64,000 nt of DNA from Desmodesmus armatus (GCA_007449985.2 VIIQ02000581.1:806001-870000); one strand, 5' to 3'. Counted from the stretch's first letter, positions 33,101-47,500 are shown. The notes: generated from the letters alone by a model not told the origin. Numbers and translations: made by a program.

Positions 33101-36100
33101 CAGACAGCTATATACAGCACAGAGCTGTGACCAGCAAGCATACCATGCACTCCATCTGCACAGCAGGACATGGCCCTATGCAGAAGCAGCTGGCTGTGGT
33201 GGTGCCAGAAGCCTTTGAGCCAATTTGCTTCCTGGGTTTTGCAAGTTCCTGCGCGTAGCTTGCATGTTGGGTGTGCTTTGTTCACACCCACAGATCATCT
33301 GGCTGCACACCCCAGCAGTCATTTTAGGACGTCTGTGCATTGGATGTGTGTGCGTGTGTCTACAGGTCAACAGCAGCCCAGCTTGTTCCTGCCTTGTACA
33401 GCAACAGCACCGGCGGCAGCAGCATAAACAAACTCGGCAGCCACAAGCTCCGGAGCATGCTGGCAGAGCCCGACAGCTTCAGCAGTGCAGCCGCAGACAG
33501 CGGGGCAGGCTACTATGCATGGGTTGGCACACAGCTCAGCTGGGGCCCTCGCAATGCAGCTGCAGGAAGCCCTGACGGCCTGGGCCCGGGCTCAATTGCA
33601 GCTATTGTGCTGGGGTCTGTGTTGGGGCTGGTCCTGCTTGCAGCAGCCGCAGCAGTGCTGCTGCACCAGCGCAGGCAACGCCGGCGCCCACAGCAGTGGG
33701 GCGAGATGCCTGCGCCCGGCAAGGATAGCAGCTGCTGGGACATGTGCTGCCGGCGCAGCCAGGGACAGCAGCAGCTGTTGCAGCCAGGCATGGGCAGCAG
33801 CTATGCTGACTTTTCAGCCAACAATTGGGGTCAGCAGGTGCCTCCCTGCGCCTCTGTGCTGGCATCCTTTGGCAGCGGGGGAAGGGACGCATCACTGCGT
33901 GCTGGGCTGGCATACCATAGCAACACCAGTCAGGGTGCAGCTGGGGCTCTCAACGGACCAGGCATATCAACAGCAGGCATGCTGGTGCATACTAGCCCCA
34001 ACTCTGGCACCACAGCTGCGAGCTTCAGGCTTTCTGCAGCGGGCCCTGGCGGGGAGGCTGGCCGTTTCCAGGACCTCATGCTGCAGCAGCAGCATCAACA
34101 GCAGCAGCAGCAGGGTTTGGGTGTGGAGTATGCGGGACCGTCATTCGGTAGGGGGACGGAGACCTGCCTTGCAGCAGCCGCTGCAGGGGTGGCTGCCTCA
34201 GGGGTAGCTGCTGCAGCGGCTGGTGTGGGAGCCGACCAGGGGGATGGCACTGACGCCTCTGGTGGGGATGACGCCGGGGGTCAGAAGGGCGGCGGAGGTT
34301 TTGGCCGGCAGTACAAGCAGCAGGTGTTTGAGGCCGCTAGGAAGCAGCTGGGTGCTACGGCCGGGGACTTGGCCCGCAGCGATGCGCTTGTGCTGGAGGT
34401 GGTGCTTGGGGAGGGCAGCTTTGGCAAGGTGTTCAAAGGTGAGAGCTGGTCCATGTTTGCGTGGAAGCCTTGTGCATCCTTGGGATTATGTGCAGAGCCA
34501 ACCATGTCTGGAGGTGTACACTTGCTGCGATGTGTTCTGTCACAGACCTGCACATTGTGCAGCAGCCAGACACACAAACCACCAACATTGTGATCCATGC
34601 GTTTGAGGTGTAGTGTGTGCGCCTGGATGGCTTCCGAGAGGGCGTCTCTGGTGCTTGTTGACGCATTCCTGTTGCATTGCTGCATGTGTCACTGCAGGGT
34701 ATTGGAAGGGCACACTGGTTGCTGTGAAGACCATGATGTTCCCTGCGGCCATGTCTGGCAAGGAGAAGCGCGAGAAGATGGCAATCATGGAGACAGCCAT
34801 CAGCGCAATGCTGAGCCACCCCAACATTGTGCAGGTATGGGTAACAACCGCTCTTCTGCACACGTTCACGTGCCTAGGCCTTGTTGGCTGGCATTTGGTA
34901 CACAAGTGTGCTGTGCTGTTCTGTTGTGTTGATGATGAGATGGGTGGGGGTCAGGTCCTGCCACATGGTATGTGCACTGTCCAAGGCCTGAGCCTCCTGA
35001 GCATGCGGCTAGTGCACCTGCATGCCGCCCTGCCTTGCTGACAGCTATGTGACAAAATTCTAGCGCGGAAGCGCAGTCAGGGGTTGCTTGAGAGCTGCCG
35101 CTGATGTGGTGTGTGTTGTGACACTGTGTGCAGATGTACACCTACTACCTGCGGCCTGTGCTGGTGGGCCACGAAGCCACACTGACAGGAGGAGCTGCTG
35201 AGGAGGCGGCCAGGTAGGGAGGGGGGCAGGGCCACTGAACGGCCATGGGTTGCTTTGGCAGGCGCGCACGCACTCACACTTCTGTATCAGCAGGTTGGCA
35301 TGTCAGTTGTGCTTGCGTGGCTCACCCAGTTTGGAAGACATGCCCTTGCGCACGTCCGTTTCTGTGGGCAAACATTCATTTGGCTGCTTGTTACCTAAGT
35401 CCTGTGAGCAAACGATGCTGACACGGCATGCATGGCGCTCATGCTTGAAGTTGTCGCTCCTGCTGTGTGTTGCACCTGCTCATGCCTGCAGGCTGGACAG
35501 CAGCAGCGTGGGCGACAGCACCATGAATGCCGCCTTCCTGAATGAGGGCCTGTCAGACTCTGTGCACAGCTGGGAGGTGCAGCTGGTGCTGGAGTATTGC
35601 GACAAGGGCAGCCTGCGTGCACTGCTGAACAAGCAGGGCACATTCTCACTGCCAGGTACGTCAGTCCTGTGCTCCTTGACTCATAGCACCACCTCAGCAC
35701 GCCTCTTAATCTGCATCGTGATACAGTGCACAGTCCGTTCACTGCCAGGTACGTCTTGAACGGCAGGACGATCAGGTCAACACTGGCTGGCATGTGGTAT
35801 GGCCGTCACTTCGCCAGTACAGCGCCGCCCGGCCTTCCTTTGGTGATGCTGCCAATTTTCTGACATGTGTTGACGCGCGGGGGCGTTTGACAAGCGCCAG
35901 GGCACAGCTTTGCGATCAGGGGCGGCTCTGTCATTGATCAATTTCCGCCTACTGTGTGGGTCGCTCTAGTGCTGAGCGACCGTTGCGAGGGGTTCGCTGT
36001 GACTGGTTGCGCCACAGGCTTGAAGCACCTTTCGACCTCACTTTGCTCAGGCAGGCTGCCGTTGTGTCTTGTTCCTGCTTACGATGTTTGCTTGCTGCAG

Positions 36101-39100
36101 ACGGCCGACGGGACATGGTCACCATCCTGGACACTGCGCTGGATGTTGCACGTGCCATGGTCCATCTGCACAGCCAGAACATCATCCACAGTGACCTCAA
36201 GGTAGGTATGGTCGGCACATTCGAGGGTGCTGCTGCTGCTGCCTGCAGTCCATCTTCTCACTACAAGCAGCATGGGACGGCAGACTGACATGTGCATGGG
36301 AGTCGCACGAATCCAGCTTATCCAAACCCAGGGTCGGCAGAAGCGCAAGGCAGCTGCTGCATGCAGTGTTCTGTTCGCCCAGCCAGGGGGTCAGATCGCG
36401 TCTGGCAGAGTGGCACATGCGTGCGAGGCCACCTCATGTGTGTCTGTGATCAGAGACATCACACCGGCCATCTTACCTACTGGTGTGGTTTTGCTTGGTC
36501 TGTTTGTGTGCAGGCTCGCAACATCCTGCTGAAAAGCAGTGGCGGTGCTGAGGGGCGGCCCTTCGTGGCAAAGGTAGCAGACTTTGGGCTCTCCATGCGC
36601 ATCGACCCCAACGCAACACACGTGTCCAACGTCTACCAAGGCACAATGACGCACATGGTGAGGGACGGCAACAGCTGCTGTTGTTGCCGTTGTTGTTGCT
36701 GCTGGTGCTGGCTTGTCATTACATCTGCGCCAGGAATTTGGAACTACGCATCTCCGGCGGCAGAGCAAGTGGCTCAGTCAACGTTCCTGCAGTTTGCCGC
36801 AGAGGAGTATGGCATGTGCAACAGCCTGTAGATGCTGTCCTGCTGTCAGCGTGTTGTCCAACATACTTGAACCTTCCTCAGCACCTCGTTGCATGTGCTT
36901 GCTGCTGCACGGTCTGCTGTTGGCGTCGCAGGCGCCGGAGACCATGCTAAGGGGCAAACTGTCCCGCTCGAGCGACGTGTATGCGTTTGGGGTGCTGCTG
37001 TGGGAGCTGTGCACAGGAGGGCATGCGTTCAAGGTGAGGTGCACGGCATGCTGCTGGGGCTGCCGGGATGCCTGCTTCAAAGCTGCTTTGTGACCCTATG
37101 TCAGGGAGCGCACGTCGTGATGTTATCCTAATTTGCTGTACGGGCCATCAGACTTTGCGGCTGCAAGCGCAGCGTGCAGGGACTGACCTTGATGTGATAT
37201 AGATATCTATCAACCACAGCCAACGTGCACTGCCGCGAAATTGGTGCGCGTGACACCGCATGTCTTAGCACGTGACGGGCGGCAAATGCTGTGTGCGCTA
37301 CGAACCATTGCACATGACATACTATGTGGTGCGTGCTGCAGGGCATTCCGCGCGCGCTGCTAGGCCATGAGGTGACCCACCAGCAGCGGCGGCCGCAGTT
37401 TCCAGATGACTGTCCGTTTGACTTCCAGCTGCTGGCATGCAGGTGGGCACTACATGCCGCTCAGCCTCGCTGGGAGATCGTCAGCTGTGTTGTGGTGCAC
37501 ATTAGTGCCATCAGTCAATACCACACGTGCATTGCCCTCCACGCACATACCCCCACCTGGGGTTGCGGATAGAGCACAACTCTAGCATGTCATGTCTGTG
37601 CCCAACAGTTTTTTGAAAAACACAACTCAAGGCATATCTGCAAACAGTGATGTGGGGTGGAGTAACCTCACAGGCGACGCACATGCGTACATGATGAAGT
37701 TTGCGTTCGTCTGCTGCCCGTGCTGTTCATCCTCATGTGTTGTGCTCATGTCCTGCGCGCTGGCTGGCAGGTGCTGGGAGAGTGATGCATCCATCCGGCC
37801 CTCGTTTGGCGAGATCCTGGCAGAGCTGCTGCGCATGCGGGAGCGCGTGACAGCAGCGGCAGCAGCCGACCAAGCAGCGGCAGACGCGCAGCCAGCAGCG
37901 GATGCATCTGCAGCAGCAATGGCTGCCGGTGGCATCAGCACGGCAGCGATGGCAGGGCGGCCGCAAAGCGAGCCGCTGCAAAATGCCCCAAAGGCAAGCC
38001 TGCCAGTGGCAGCAACTGTGTCTGACCCAGTGCAGGGCTTGAGGGCAGCAGGCACAGCTGCAGCGGCAGCTCATGTGGCAGCTGGTGCTGCCGTCGTCGC
38101 TGCAGCCGCCACTGCTGCTGCTGTTGGCGTGGCAGATCCAGCATATGCTGTGCAGGGGACAGCTGCAGGCGGTGAGGACGCTTTGGAGCAGCAGCCGCAT
38201 GCAGCTGCTGAGAATGGTGGGGCCCCAAGGGGTCTGACTCCTTCGGGGCCGCTGCCGTCACACTCCATCCCCCTGCTGCTGCCTGTACCTGATCAGCTGC
38301 CAGACCAACCGCAGCTTGGTGGTGATGGTCAGGTTGCAGGCCTGGCACAGCGTCAGCAGCAGCAGGGGTTGCCAGACGGGCTCTCCGTTGGGCTGCCATC
38401 GCCTGGGGTGTTTGATGCGACAGCGCATTCTTTTCAACGGCAGCAGGAGAGCCCTCAGCAACAGGAACTGCAGCAGCAGCAGCAGCTGCTGCGCGCCCAG
38501 CCTTCGGCAGCGCAGCACAGTAGCAGCATCATGAATCATGCACACCTGGACGATGTGATGCTGCAGGTGCGGGTGCTGTTGCTGATGGTGCTGGTTACTG
38601 CAAGGCACTTCGCATGCGTCACCTCTTTCCGCACACATGGCCTGCTGTTGCATGGTGTTTTGCTTGACTGCTTCTTACGTGCATGCCTGTTGTTTTGATG
38701 CTGCATTGCTGATGCAATTGCTGATGCACGAAACACAGCCAGATGTGATCCTAGCTATTCCACAGACCATCACCGTCAGAAGATGCACTGTGATTGTTCA
38801 TGGCGGTAGCAGCTTCATGCCTGTTAGTGTGCCCTTAGGCAGCAGATTTCACTGCAGGCAGCATCACTGCACCCTGCTGCCCATTTGTTGTCACAGGTCA
38901 GCATCACTGCTGGCAGCAGCCTTTTGTCCGGCAATGTGGTGGTCCCACCCCAGCAGCAGCAGCAGCTGCAGTCACCTGGTGCTGCCCAGCACAGCTGTCC
39001 GCACTTAGCGCAGCACCACGCAGCACTCCCGCCTGGCTATCACAGCTCGCCACTGCCGCTGCTAGGAGCAGCTGCTGCACCTGCTGCTGTTGCAGCAGCG

Positions 39101-42013
39101 GGGCAAACCGACCTGCATTACAGCCCTGATGATGCTGCAGCTCTTACGGGACATGCAGCTGTGCAGCAGCAGGAGCCGGACCGCAGTGAGTACTTTGAGG
39201 AGTCGTCTTCTGGCTCTGCTGTCGGGCGTGGCGGTGTGGTGTGCTATGGCGGCATGCGAAGCCGCAGCATGTGGTGTGGTCAAAGCACCACGACTGCGTC
39301 AGAGGAGGCCGACGACTGGGCCCCCGCTTCAGCAGTGACAGCAGCAGGCGTGGCGGCAGCAGTGGCAGCGGCTGCTGGCGGCAGGCGGCGCAGCTTGCAA
39401 GCAGAGGAAGACAGCAGCAGCGGCCATGACCAGGTTCAAGCTGCCGCCCCTGCTGCTGCCAGCACTGCTGTAGAAGCTGCTCGCACACTGGCAGGGCCAG
39501 CGCAGCCAGCAGCCGCCGTGGTGGCAGCACCAGCAGTGACTGCAGTAACTGCAGGGGCACCTTCGCCAGCGGAAGGCAGTAATGCAACGCCCAGCTCAAA
39601 GCTTGCACGGCTGTCGCTGTCTGCGCGCAAGTTCCTGCGCCCTGGCAGCAACCCGTCCGGTACCGCCGCCGCAGCAGCAGCAGCATCTGAGGCTATGGCC
39701 GGGGAAGCTGCATCAGGCGCTGGCACCAGTCAGTTGCCACTGTCGTTGCCGGATGCACCAGCCGGGGCAGTGCAGCAAGGTGTTGCGGGGCTGAGTGATG
39801 TGCTGCCACAGCAGCAGCAGCCGCAGCAGCTGCTGCTGCCTCCTCCCATCATGCCTGTTGCACAGCACGGCTTTGACCCTGTGAGCAGGTCAACCGGTCA
39901 AATCCAGAAGCCTCAGCGGGATGTGCAGTCACATGACAGGGTGGAGCCAGCAGTGCAGGCCACGAGGCAAGTCCACTTCGATTCAGCTGTAGCTGCTGCA
40001 ACCGAGGCTGCAGCAGTTACAGAGGCCGCTGGGCTACTGGGGGCAGCGGGGGAAGTCTCTCTACAGGCTTGGCCACCAGAGCCGTCCGGCTCTGGCGGTT
40101 CGCACAGCGTCACCGTCTACAGCAGCGGCGACAGCACTGCATCGCGCAGCAGCAGCAGCCGTACAGAGCAGAGCAGATCCAGCGGTGAGGAGCAGCCAGG
40201 GGAGGAACAGCAGCCAAAGCTGACAGAGACAGAGGCTGCCATCGCTGCTGTCATGTCGCTCAAGGCATCCCTTGCGAAGCAAGCGTTTGCAGGCGGCATC
40301 GCAAGGCAGCGGTCCGCGACCGCTGCTGTTGCTGCGAACCGGCTGTCGGTTGATGCGGGCCTTGCAGCAGCAAGTGCAAACTCCGCAGCACCCTCCGCAG
40401 CAGCAGTGGCGAGACACTCGTTCGACGTGTCCACGGCTGGGGCCTACGCCGCTCCCTTGCGGGCGCACTCAGCCTATGCGTTGTCGGTGCTGCCATCTTT
40501 GGCGCCAGGCCTGGGCGCTGGGTTTGGTCAGAGGGGCTTGGCGCCACAGCAGCAGCTCTGGGCGAGTGCTGCAGGGAGGGAGGGGATGGCTCAGCGGGGA
40601 CTGTCAGGGCCGCTGTCTCCTGGAGCAGCAGCAGGCAGGGGTGCTGCGCAAGCACGGCCACCGCCCTCGCCAGTCCCTGGTGCATCCAGAGGAGCTGCTG
40701 CTGCTGCCCAAGCACCACTGCAGCACATGGGGCCGCTGCCGTTGCATCTGGTCCAGCAGCAGCTGTCAGCTCTGGAAGTTCAGTTTGGGACGGCAGCAGC
40801 AGCAGCTGGGGATAGCCGGGGTCTAGGCGCAGCGGATGGTGCACGGCAGCACACAATTGCAGCAGACGCACAGGCAGCAGCAGTGGCGCCTGCACCTGTG
40901 CAAGGTGGCAACAGCCCTGCACCTGCAGTTAGCAGGTCCTGGCACACAGGGCTGGCCAATCTGGCGTCGCAGCTGCTGCTGCCCGGGTTTTCTAATGGCC
41001 CTCGGTCACCACAGCACCAACAGTCCCCCCAGCCGCAGCCCCAACTTGCACAGCAGCAGCAGCAGCGCGTGCCACCGAGGTGGTCCCCCAGAACATCTGC
41101 GAAGCCCCCAGTGCGCAAGACCGTGAGTGCGTCTCAGCTCTGCGGCAAGAGGACCTCCTTCTTCGCCAGCTCGACTTCGGCGGCCGCACCCGCTGGCCTG
41201 CTGCACAATGCGCCCTCTCAGCCGCTGCCGCCTGTGCTGGCTGAAGAGAGCACGGTGACCTCCGGGGGCTCTGGCCCTAGCAGCATCCAGGCCCCGGGAG
41301 GACTGATCACTCCTGACACAGGAGTTGTAACCGGGAGGGCCAGCGCGCAGTGGCCGCAACAGCGGAGCAACATGCAGCTGCATCACCAGCGCAGCAGCTT
41401 GCAGCTGCCGCTGCCGCTGACTTCGCTGCAGCAGGGTGGCGGCCAGTACCCTGGTGGCCATGAGCAACTAGGGCTTGCGGGCCTGGACCCTGCGCAGCTG
41501 CAGCTGCTGGCTCAGATAGCTGATGCTGCGAAGGCGCAGGTGTCGCCGCTGTCTGTTGTTGGGGAGCCTCTGGGGGGCTCTTATCAGCAGCTGCCGGGTG
41601 CTGACAGCCTCGTGACTCAACAGAGGTGGCGGTCAGCACCCTCGGCAGGAACTGGTACCCCCAGTGGTGACTCAATGCTGCAGCAACAGCAGCAAGGCCC
41701 GAATGCATCACGGCCGCGGCCGCAGCATACTGCGTCCTTCAATCAGCCGGGCGTGCGGCAGTACGGCACGTCGGCTGCAGCAGTCGCGGCCGCGCAGGCT
41801 GCGGCGGCGGCGTGCAGTACTCCCAGGGGTGCAGTGCCCCCGGCGGGAGCGGGGTCACCGGGGGCTGGCAATTCAAGCCAAACGAGCCCAAGGGGCCGGC
41901 CGCGGCGGTCGTCTGCACCTGTTATGAGCCAGCAGCAGCAGCAGCTGTACAAGCAGCAAGTTGCTGCGCTGCAGCAGCAACAGATGCAGCAGCAGCAGCA
42001 GTGGCGTGGCTAG
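30177..42013 (+). CDS. Giant receptor-like protein kinase (TKL type)
   Basis: Exons: 30177-31499, 31658-31848, 32110-32208, 32523-32678, 32892-33019, 33366-34438, 34698-34834, 35134-35213, 35492-35655, 36101-36201, 36514-36657, 36932-37033, 37342-37442, 37771-38566, 38897-42013; about 2,570 residues. The start ATG at 30177 precedes a signal peptide (LILCLVLWSCLRPLVAL). The ectodomain has repeated hydrophobic beta-type strands (GRLVLQDVVVGV, ARLVMQDVSV) and many N-glycosylation sites. One membrane helix (GSIAAIVLGSVLGLVLLAAA) is followed by RQRRR. The kinase shows GEGSFGKVFKG, VAVK, HPNIVQ, HSDLKARNILL, ADFGLS, APE and SDVYAFGVLLWE. The tail, more than 1,200 residues, is Ala/Gln/Ser-rich with no known domain. 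It presumably senses an extracellular cue at the plasma membrane. The frame changes between about 30840 and 30890 inside exon 1 without a clear intron. Confidence 0.88.
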
Positions 42014-44548
42014 CCATGACGATGTGGCTGTGCTGCTGAAGGTCAGTAGCAGCAGCAGCAGTTTTCTCAAGAGAGTGTGTGTGATTCACAGAGTGAACCC
42101 CAGCAGGAGAAGCTCCATTAGGCTGCTGTGGTGTTTGGGCTGTAGGCTGTATGGGGCTGAGGTGGTGAAGTAGGTCAAGACTCCAGCAGAAACTGAAGGC
42201 GGCAGTGGACATGAGAGGTGACAGACTTTTCTGTGTTGACATGGGTGATGGTGATTTGTGTGGGCACGTCGGCCTTTCAAGCTGTGCTGGCTGCTGCGTG
42301 CCGTGCTTGCCACATCCTGTAGTGTTGTATGTGGCTGTTGATAGCACTCATGGGTATTTGCTGCGCATGATTTGTTTGGGATACCGCTCCTGAAAGTAAA
42401 CGTATGTCATCCATTAATCCCGTCCCTTGTACAGTTGCTGTGGTAGCAGTGTTTGCCCGGAAGATGCTTGCAGTGTGCCTGCACTGGAAGCTGCTGTGTT
42501 GGCAAGATCAAGTTGTGTGCAGGGAAAGTTTTGTTGAGTGAAATCGATTCTTGCTGAGGGTAGGTGTGTGTGCTGCAATATGAGTTGCTTGGTTTGTGGT
42601 GTGCTGAGCTTGGCACTGCATTTGCCACCCTGCCACCTTTGGTCCGGACCAAGTGGATCCACTGCCTGCGTCTATTGTTCAACACTTGCCAAGGCTGCTT
42701 TGCTGTGGTATGCCTGAGTGCTGCTGGCATTCCCTACTATTGGAAGCTCTGCGCAAGCAGCCCTTATACTGTTGTTCACCCCTGTGGATCCCTAGCTTGG
42801 GTTGCGCATTGGGGCGCCGCCCGCTCTGTACGCAGACATGCTGGAGGGATGGTCCCATGAGGCTGTACTAATCATGTGCTTGCTGGAGGTTACTAATGGT
42901 CTTGGTGCAGGTCCCGTCATGTGTGTTGCCTCAAGGTTACATTGTCACGGGCAAAATTCTGCTGTTGTTGCATCTGGACGCTACAGTGGGGTTGCTTGTT
43001 GACCATCCAGATGAGCGGACACTCAGCAGGTGTGCTGCAAAGGGATGTCTCATAACATGCCCCTGTGTATGCAAGGAAGCCATGGGGGGTAGCTCCTGTC
43101 CCAAGAGCACTTTAGGTTGTCAGTGTTTGATGTTTTAGACACGCTGTGACTCACAGTCTCACTGCAGACTGTGCGCAGCAAAGTGTGTTGTGGGATTGCA
43201 CCTCCAGCAGCATGCTGATGCCATACGGGGGGCATTGGGGGGGGGGGGTCGATTGTCAATTCAACGCAATGGAGCGCGCGATGTACGTCTTTCCATTGTG
43301 TCAGGGGTGGATGGGGAGGGGCTCATGTTTGATGCAGGGTGATTGCAAATGTTTGTTTGGTTTGGGGCAGAGGCGTGTCGGGCGTCATTGCCATGCCCCC
43401 AAGCGGGAGTCTCACGTAACCATTCTGGGCTGTTGACCCCCTAGCATAATTGTTGGTGGTCCTGCCTACAGCTTCTTGGTGTCTGCCAGCATTGCGCACG
43501 TGTGAATAGTTTTTGATTGGCATGGCCACTATTGCTGGGCATGCCAGCATTTGACTAGCAGCATTTTCACCCTGACAGGTGCATGTTTGACCCCTGCAGC
43601 TGGAGGCTGCTGGTGCCTACCACACACTAAGCTTCCTGTGATGATTTGACCCTAACACAGTGTTTACACGCTGCGATCACTTGCATCTTGTGTGTATGGC
43701 CGCATGCGCTGCCGGCATTGCAAGGGTTTTTCAGTGTCTTCAGTGCCAAGGTTGCCTTTGGGCCACAGGGGCTTTCGTCTCATATGCAGGATTGCATGGG
43801 CGACGTGCGCGGCAGCAGCACCACGTCTCATATGACATGACATTGCTGTGTGACATGAGGGGGCCAGGTTTTTGAGCTGCTGGATCAACCCATGCCCTGC
43901 TTGGTTGCATGTTGCCTCCATGACTGACAGTCAGCAGGTCATTCTATGGCTGTCAAACATGCACCCTTTGGCTGCAAACCCACCTTCAAGAGAGTGTTGG
44001 TTGGTATCCAGGGGCGGTGGTGTCATCACCCTGCGTGTCAATCTCTTGCCATTGCTGGCAGCATTTTACGGCGTTCCCTCAGCTTGTAATACAAACACGT
44101 ATGAATTCAAACATCAAACACGTGTTTGTGCACAGAAGACCCTTGAGACAGGACCCCCCCTACTCTGTCAGAATCACTCGTATGCCAGGGCACACTACGA
44201 GCATGCATCTCTGATCGTGCCCTCCCAAACATCAGTGCGTTAATCAGCCTCGAGCATATCAGAATTAGGCGCCCGCTGTCAGTATGCCACCGAGCAGATA
44301 ATGACGGCTTTCCCGCTTTACCGGATAGTCTGCTTGTTACGAACTTGAGGCTCTAACGTTTCGTTGAACACCATTCAATCAATAGATTAAAGCTGCGAGT
44401 TTATTCTGCGAGTATCGCTGCGGGAGCAACATCTTTGCACCAATTTTTGCCCCCTTGTCGAAGCGTGCTGCGGGTGAATTACTTCATATTTGCAATGCAC
44501 GTATGTTGATGCATTAGTGGGGTCCCCACGGGGGGCTCCTTGGTTTTG
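42014..44548. other. Intergenic region, no gene recognised
   Basis: About 2.5 kb. It should contain the 3' UTR of the kinase and the promoter of the next gene. Open frames are short and overlapping in several frames (for example 42564-42860) with no family motif. A run of 12 G lies near 43240. The last 300 bp are noticeably more AT-rich than the rest. Confidence 0.5.
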
Positions 44549-47500
44549 ATGGTTGCCTCCTCGAAAAGGGCGGGAGCGGCCACTAGATGGACCACAGGGC
44601 CTGCTGCCGTCCTAGTTTTATGTTTGCTCGTTTTTCAAGCAGCTGCTCAGACAGCAGTACCCCCATGTGCCGAAGTCAGGCCTCTGTATGGTGAGTGGGC
44701 AGCAACAGCACAGCACACATATGCTACTGTACACATGTGTTGCAGTGCAGCAGACACAGCAGCAGAAGACGTCTTCATACATCATGCTGAAAGCAGTCAA
44801 AAATAATCATTCATCTTGGAGCTTGAATGATGCTACTTTGGTGTTGGTTCACGCCAGGCTGGCAGCACTGGCCTGCATTTGTGACAGTCGTGTGCCATAA
44901 AGAAGGCTGCAGGGTCCCACCATCGCCAAACTCTCACTATCTGTGTTTCTGTTGCATCACGTTCATCCACTATGCTCTTACAGCTTGCAGCATGCAGATA
45001 GCGGACCTTCCCCCATTCTCAGGCAGCCCAACTCCAGAGATGCTGGCAGCCAACACAGGCATCAGCATGGGCCTGCAGGGGCTATTGAGCAGCGACCCTG
45101 AAGAAAGCTGCAGGGAAATCGGCAGCAATTACGGGGGCCACTCAGATGAGGGGTACCAACAGCTAGCAGCCAAGGTCCCGCAGGAGGCTACAGGCCGCCA
45201 TGGACGCAAGCAGCAGCGGCCACGCCGCAGCAGCCAGGGTCCGGTCATGGGGCAGCAGCACTCAGCTGCTGCCACTGACACGGCTCAAGCAGTGCAGCAG
45301 GCACAGCAGCAGCAGCAGCCTCCACAGCAGCAGCCAGGTGTGGTGTGGCACAACCAGCCGGGTGTGCCAGACGTAATGCTGCAGGGTGGTGTGAGCCCGT
45401 CAGTTCAGCCTCCTGTGGGCCCTGCTGCTCGTGCCTACAAGTACAGGATCGCCAGCCTGGGAGCCGCAAGCGCTGCAGCAGTGAACCTGACAGCAGCAGC
45501 TGCTAACAGCACCAACAGCACCAACAGCAGCAGCAACAGCAGCAGTAACAGCAGTAGTACGGCACCGGAGGTGTGGAACCACACCCCCCATGGCCACCGG
45601 CGGCAGCAGCAGCAGCCCGTGGCAGCAGTGGCAGCAAAAACCAGTCGCCACTTGCTAGCAGAAGCCGCTGCTGCTTCAGGAGCTGCTGGGTACGAAGAGG
45701 ATGATGCATGGTTCGAGGGGCTGTTTGGCAGCGAGGCAGAAGATGCCTACGATGCAAAGGCCGCTGCATATGTGGAGAAGCAGTTTTGTGGGAAAGGTAA
45801 GAAGCAACATACATGACGATGATACCCTTACATAGAAACCAGCACCATGTGTGGGGTTTATAGCTTTGGGTTTTGTGCCACATGGTGGAGGCACTGCCTG
45901 ACAACAAGAGTGAGGAGCAGAGTGAGGAGCAAGAGTGAGGAGCAGTAGGAGCAACTTGTGATAGTCAGGTAGAGGGCACAGGCACCCTGCTGAATGCACA
46001 GCAGGAACTTGAGCCTGCCAATACAACTCAGCCTGAAGTGCACTCTGCAGCCGTTGTCCTGGCCCAAACGTTTGGTGAGAAGCTTAGCTTACGAGGCTGA
46101 GCCTCTGACCAAACGTTTGGGCAAAGACAACGGCTGCCAGTGCAGATCACACCCTTGTGATGGGCACACTGTGCGGCTTGAATTGGTCGAGGCATGGCAG
46201 CAAGATACTGAGAACTGGGCCTGCATGCGCGCCAGATCGTGCGAGGGTCCCACATTGCAAGCAGTACATCTTACTGTGCTGCCAGTTGCAACACTTGCCT
46301 GACCTGAATGTCAGCTTGCTCACGTGTCGCACGATGATTGCTGACTAATTCAGTGCACATGTCTTGCCACAGGCACATGGATGGCCGGCTCCAGCAGCAG
46401 CACCAGAAGCAGCAGCATGGTCACCCCAGCAGCAGTGAAACAAGGCAATGCCAGCCTAGTTTCCACAGCATCAGCACCACAGCAGCAGCAGCAGCCCCAG
46501 AAGCAGCGCCGGCGCACGGGCTTCAAGCCAGTGTGGGGTGATGATGGCCTGTGGATGTCAGAGAGCGGTGTGGTCCCAGCAGACTCCACAATCGCAGTTG
46601 GCCCGCGCCATGTGGTGCACATCGTCAACTCCCTTGTGAAAATCGTAGCAGTCGACGGAACCCGCGGCGTGCCAAATGTCGCCGGAAGCAGCTCTGCAGA
46701 CGGTGTTTCAGCAGACGCTATCATCGTCACCCTGCCCGATTTCTTCGGCTTGGTGGCCTCAAGCTGCGATGGCGGGTACATCACACCCTCCGCCGCATAC
46801 GACAAGCACGTCGGACGCTTCATCGTCACCGCGGTGTGTGGCGGCGACTCGAACCAGATCCTCCTGGCTGTCAGCCAAACAGCAGAAGCAACAGACCGTT
46901 GGTGGCTATACTCATTCCCGGCATACGTCACGTACGATACGCCGATGGCGTGCTCGGACGGCAGCAGCCATTTCACGCCGACCAGCATTCACACGCAGAT
47001 TGGTTACAACAGGGACGGTGTTTTCATCAGCTTTGTGCAGAACTGCCCGTTGTGCCATGTGCCGAGGGCAACAGGCTCTGTGCTGTACGCCCTGCCAAAG
47101 TGGTCCCTGTATACTGGACTTACACACGCTGTGGTTGGGCCGGTCTACACAGGTAGGCGCTTCGGGGCTGACAGCAGACTGGTGAAAGCAATGCGCAGTC
47201 ACATGATGATTTTCACCCAGTGGGCCAATCCCAGCATCAGCAGCAGCATCAGCAGCAGCAACAGCAGCACGAACGATCTAAATCAACTGCAACTCCGCAG
47301 AATGGAAGCTCTGTCCTGCATGTTCACCAAATAAGAACCACCCTTGAGAGTAGAGTGCTCCTGTGTGGCGTTGCAGGGTACCAATCAGCACCAGCTTCAT
47401 TTCCGTTGCTGCTCTGCCGCCCTTTGCTGAATGTTGCCTGCTGCAGGCGTCGATGTGCTGGGCGCTGTGGGTCAGTTCAACGACAAAGACTTCTCAGCCG

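Noticed and set aside
38071..41952. Many Ala/Leu/Gln-rich frames on both strands of the kinase tail
   Set aside because: CAG/GCA-rich coding DNA keeps all frames open; only the + strand frame joins to the kinase exons in phase.
42564..43002. Possible retroelement or gene fragment (YADMLEGWSHEAVLIMCLLE)
   Set aside because: No domain motif, splice structure or repeat copy supports it; stops interrupt all frames nearby.
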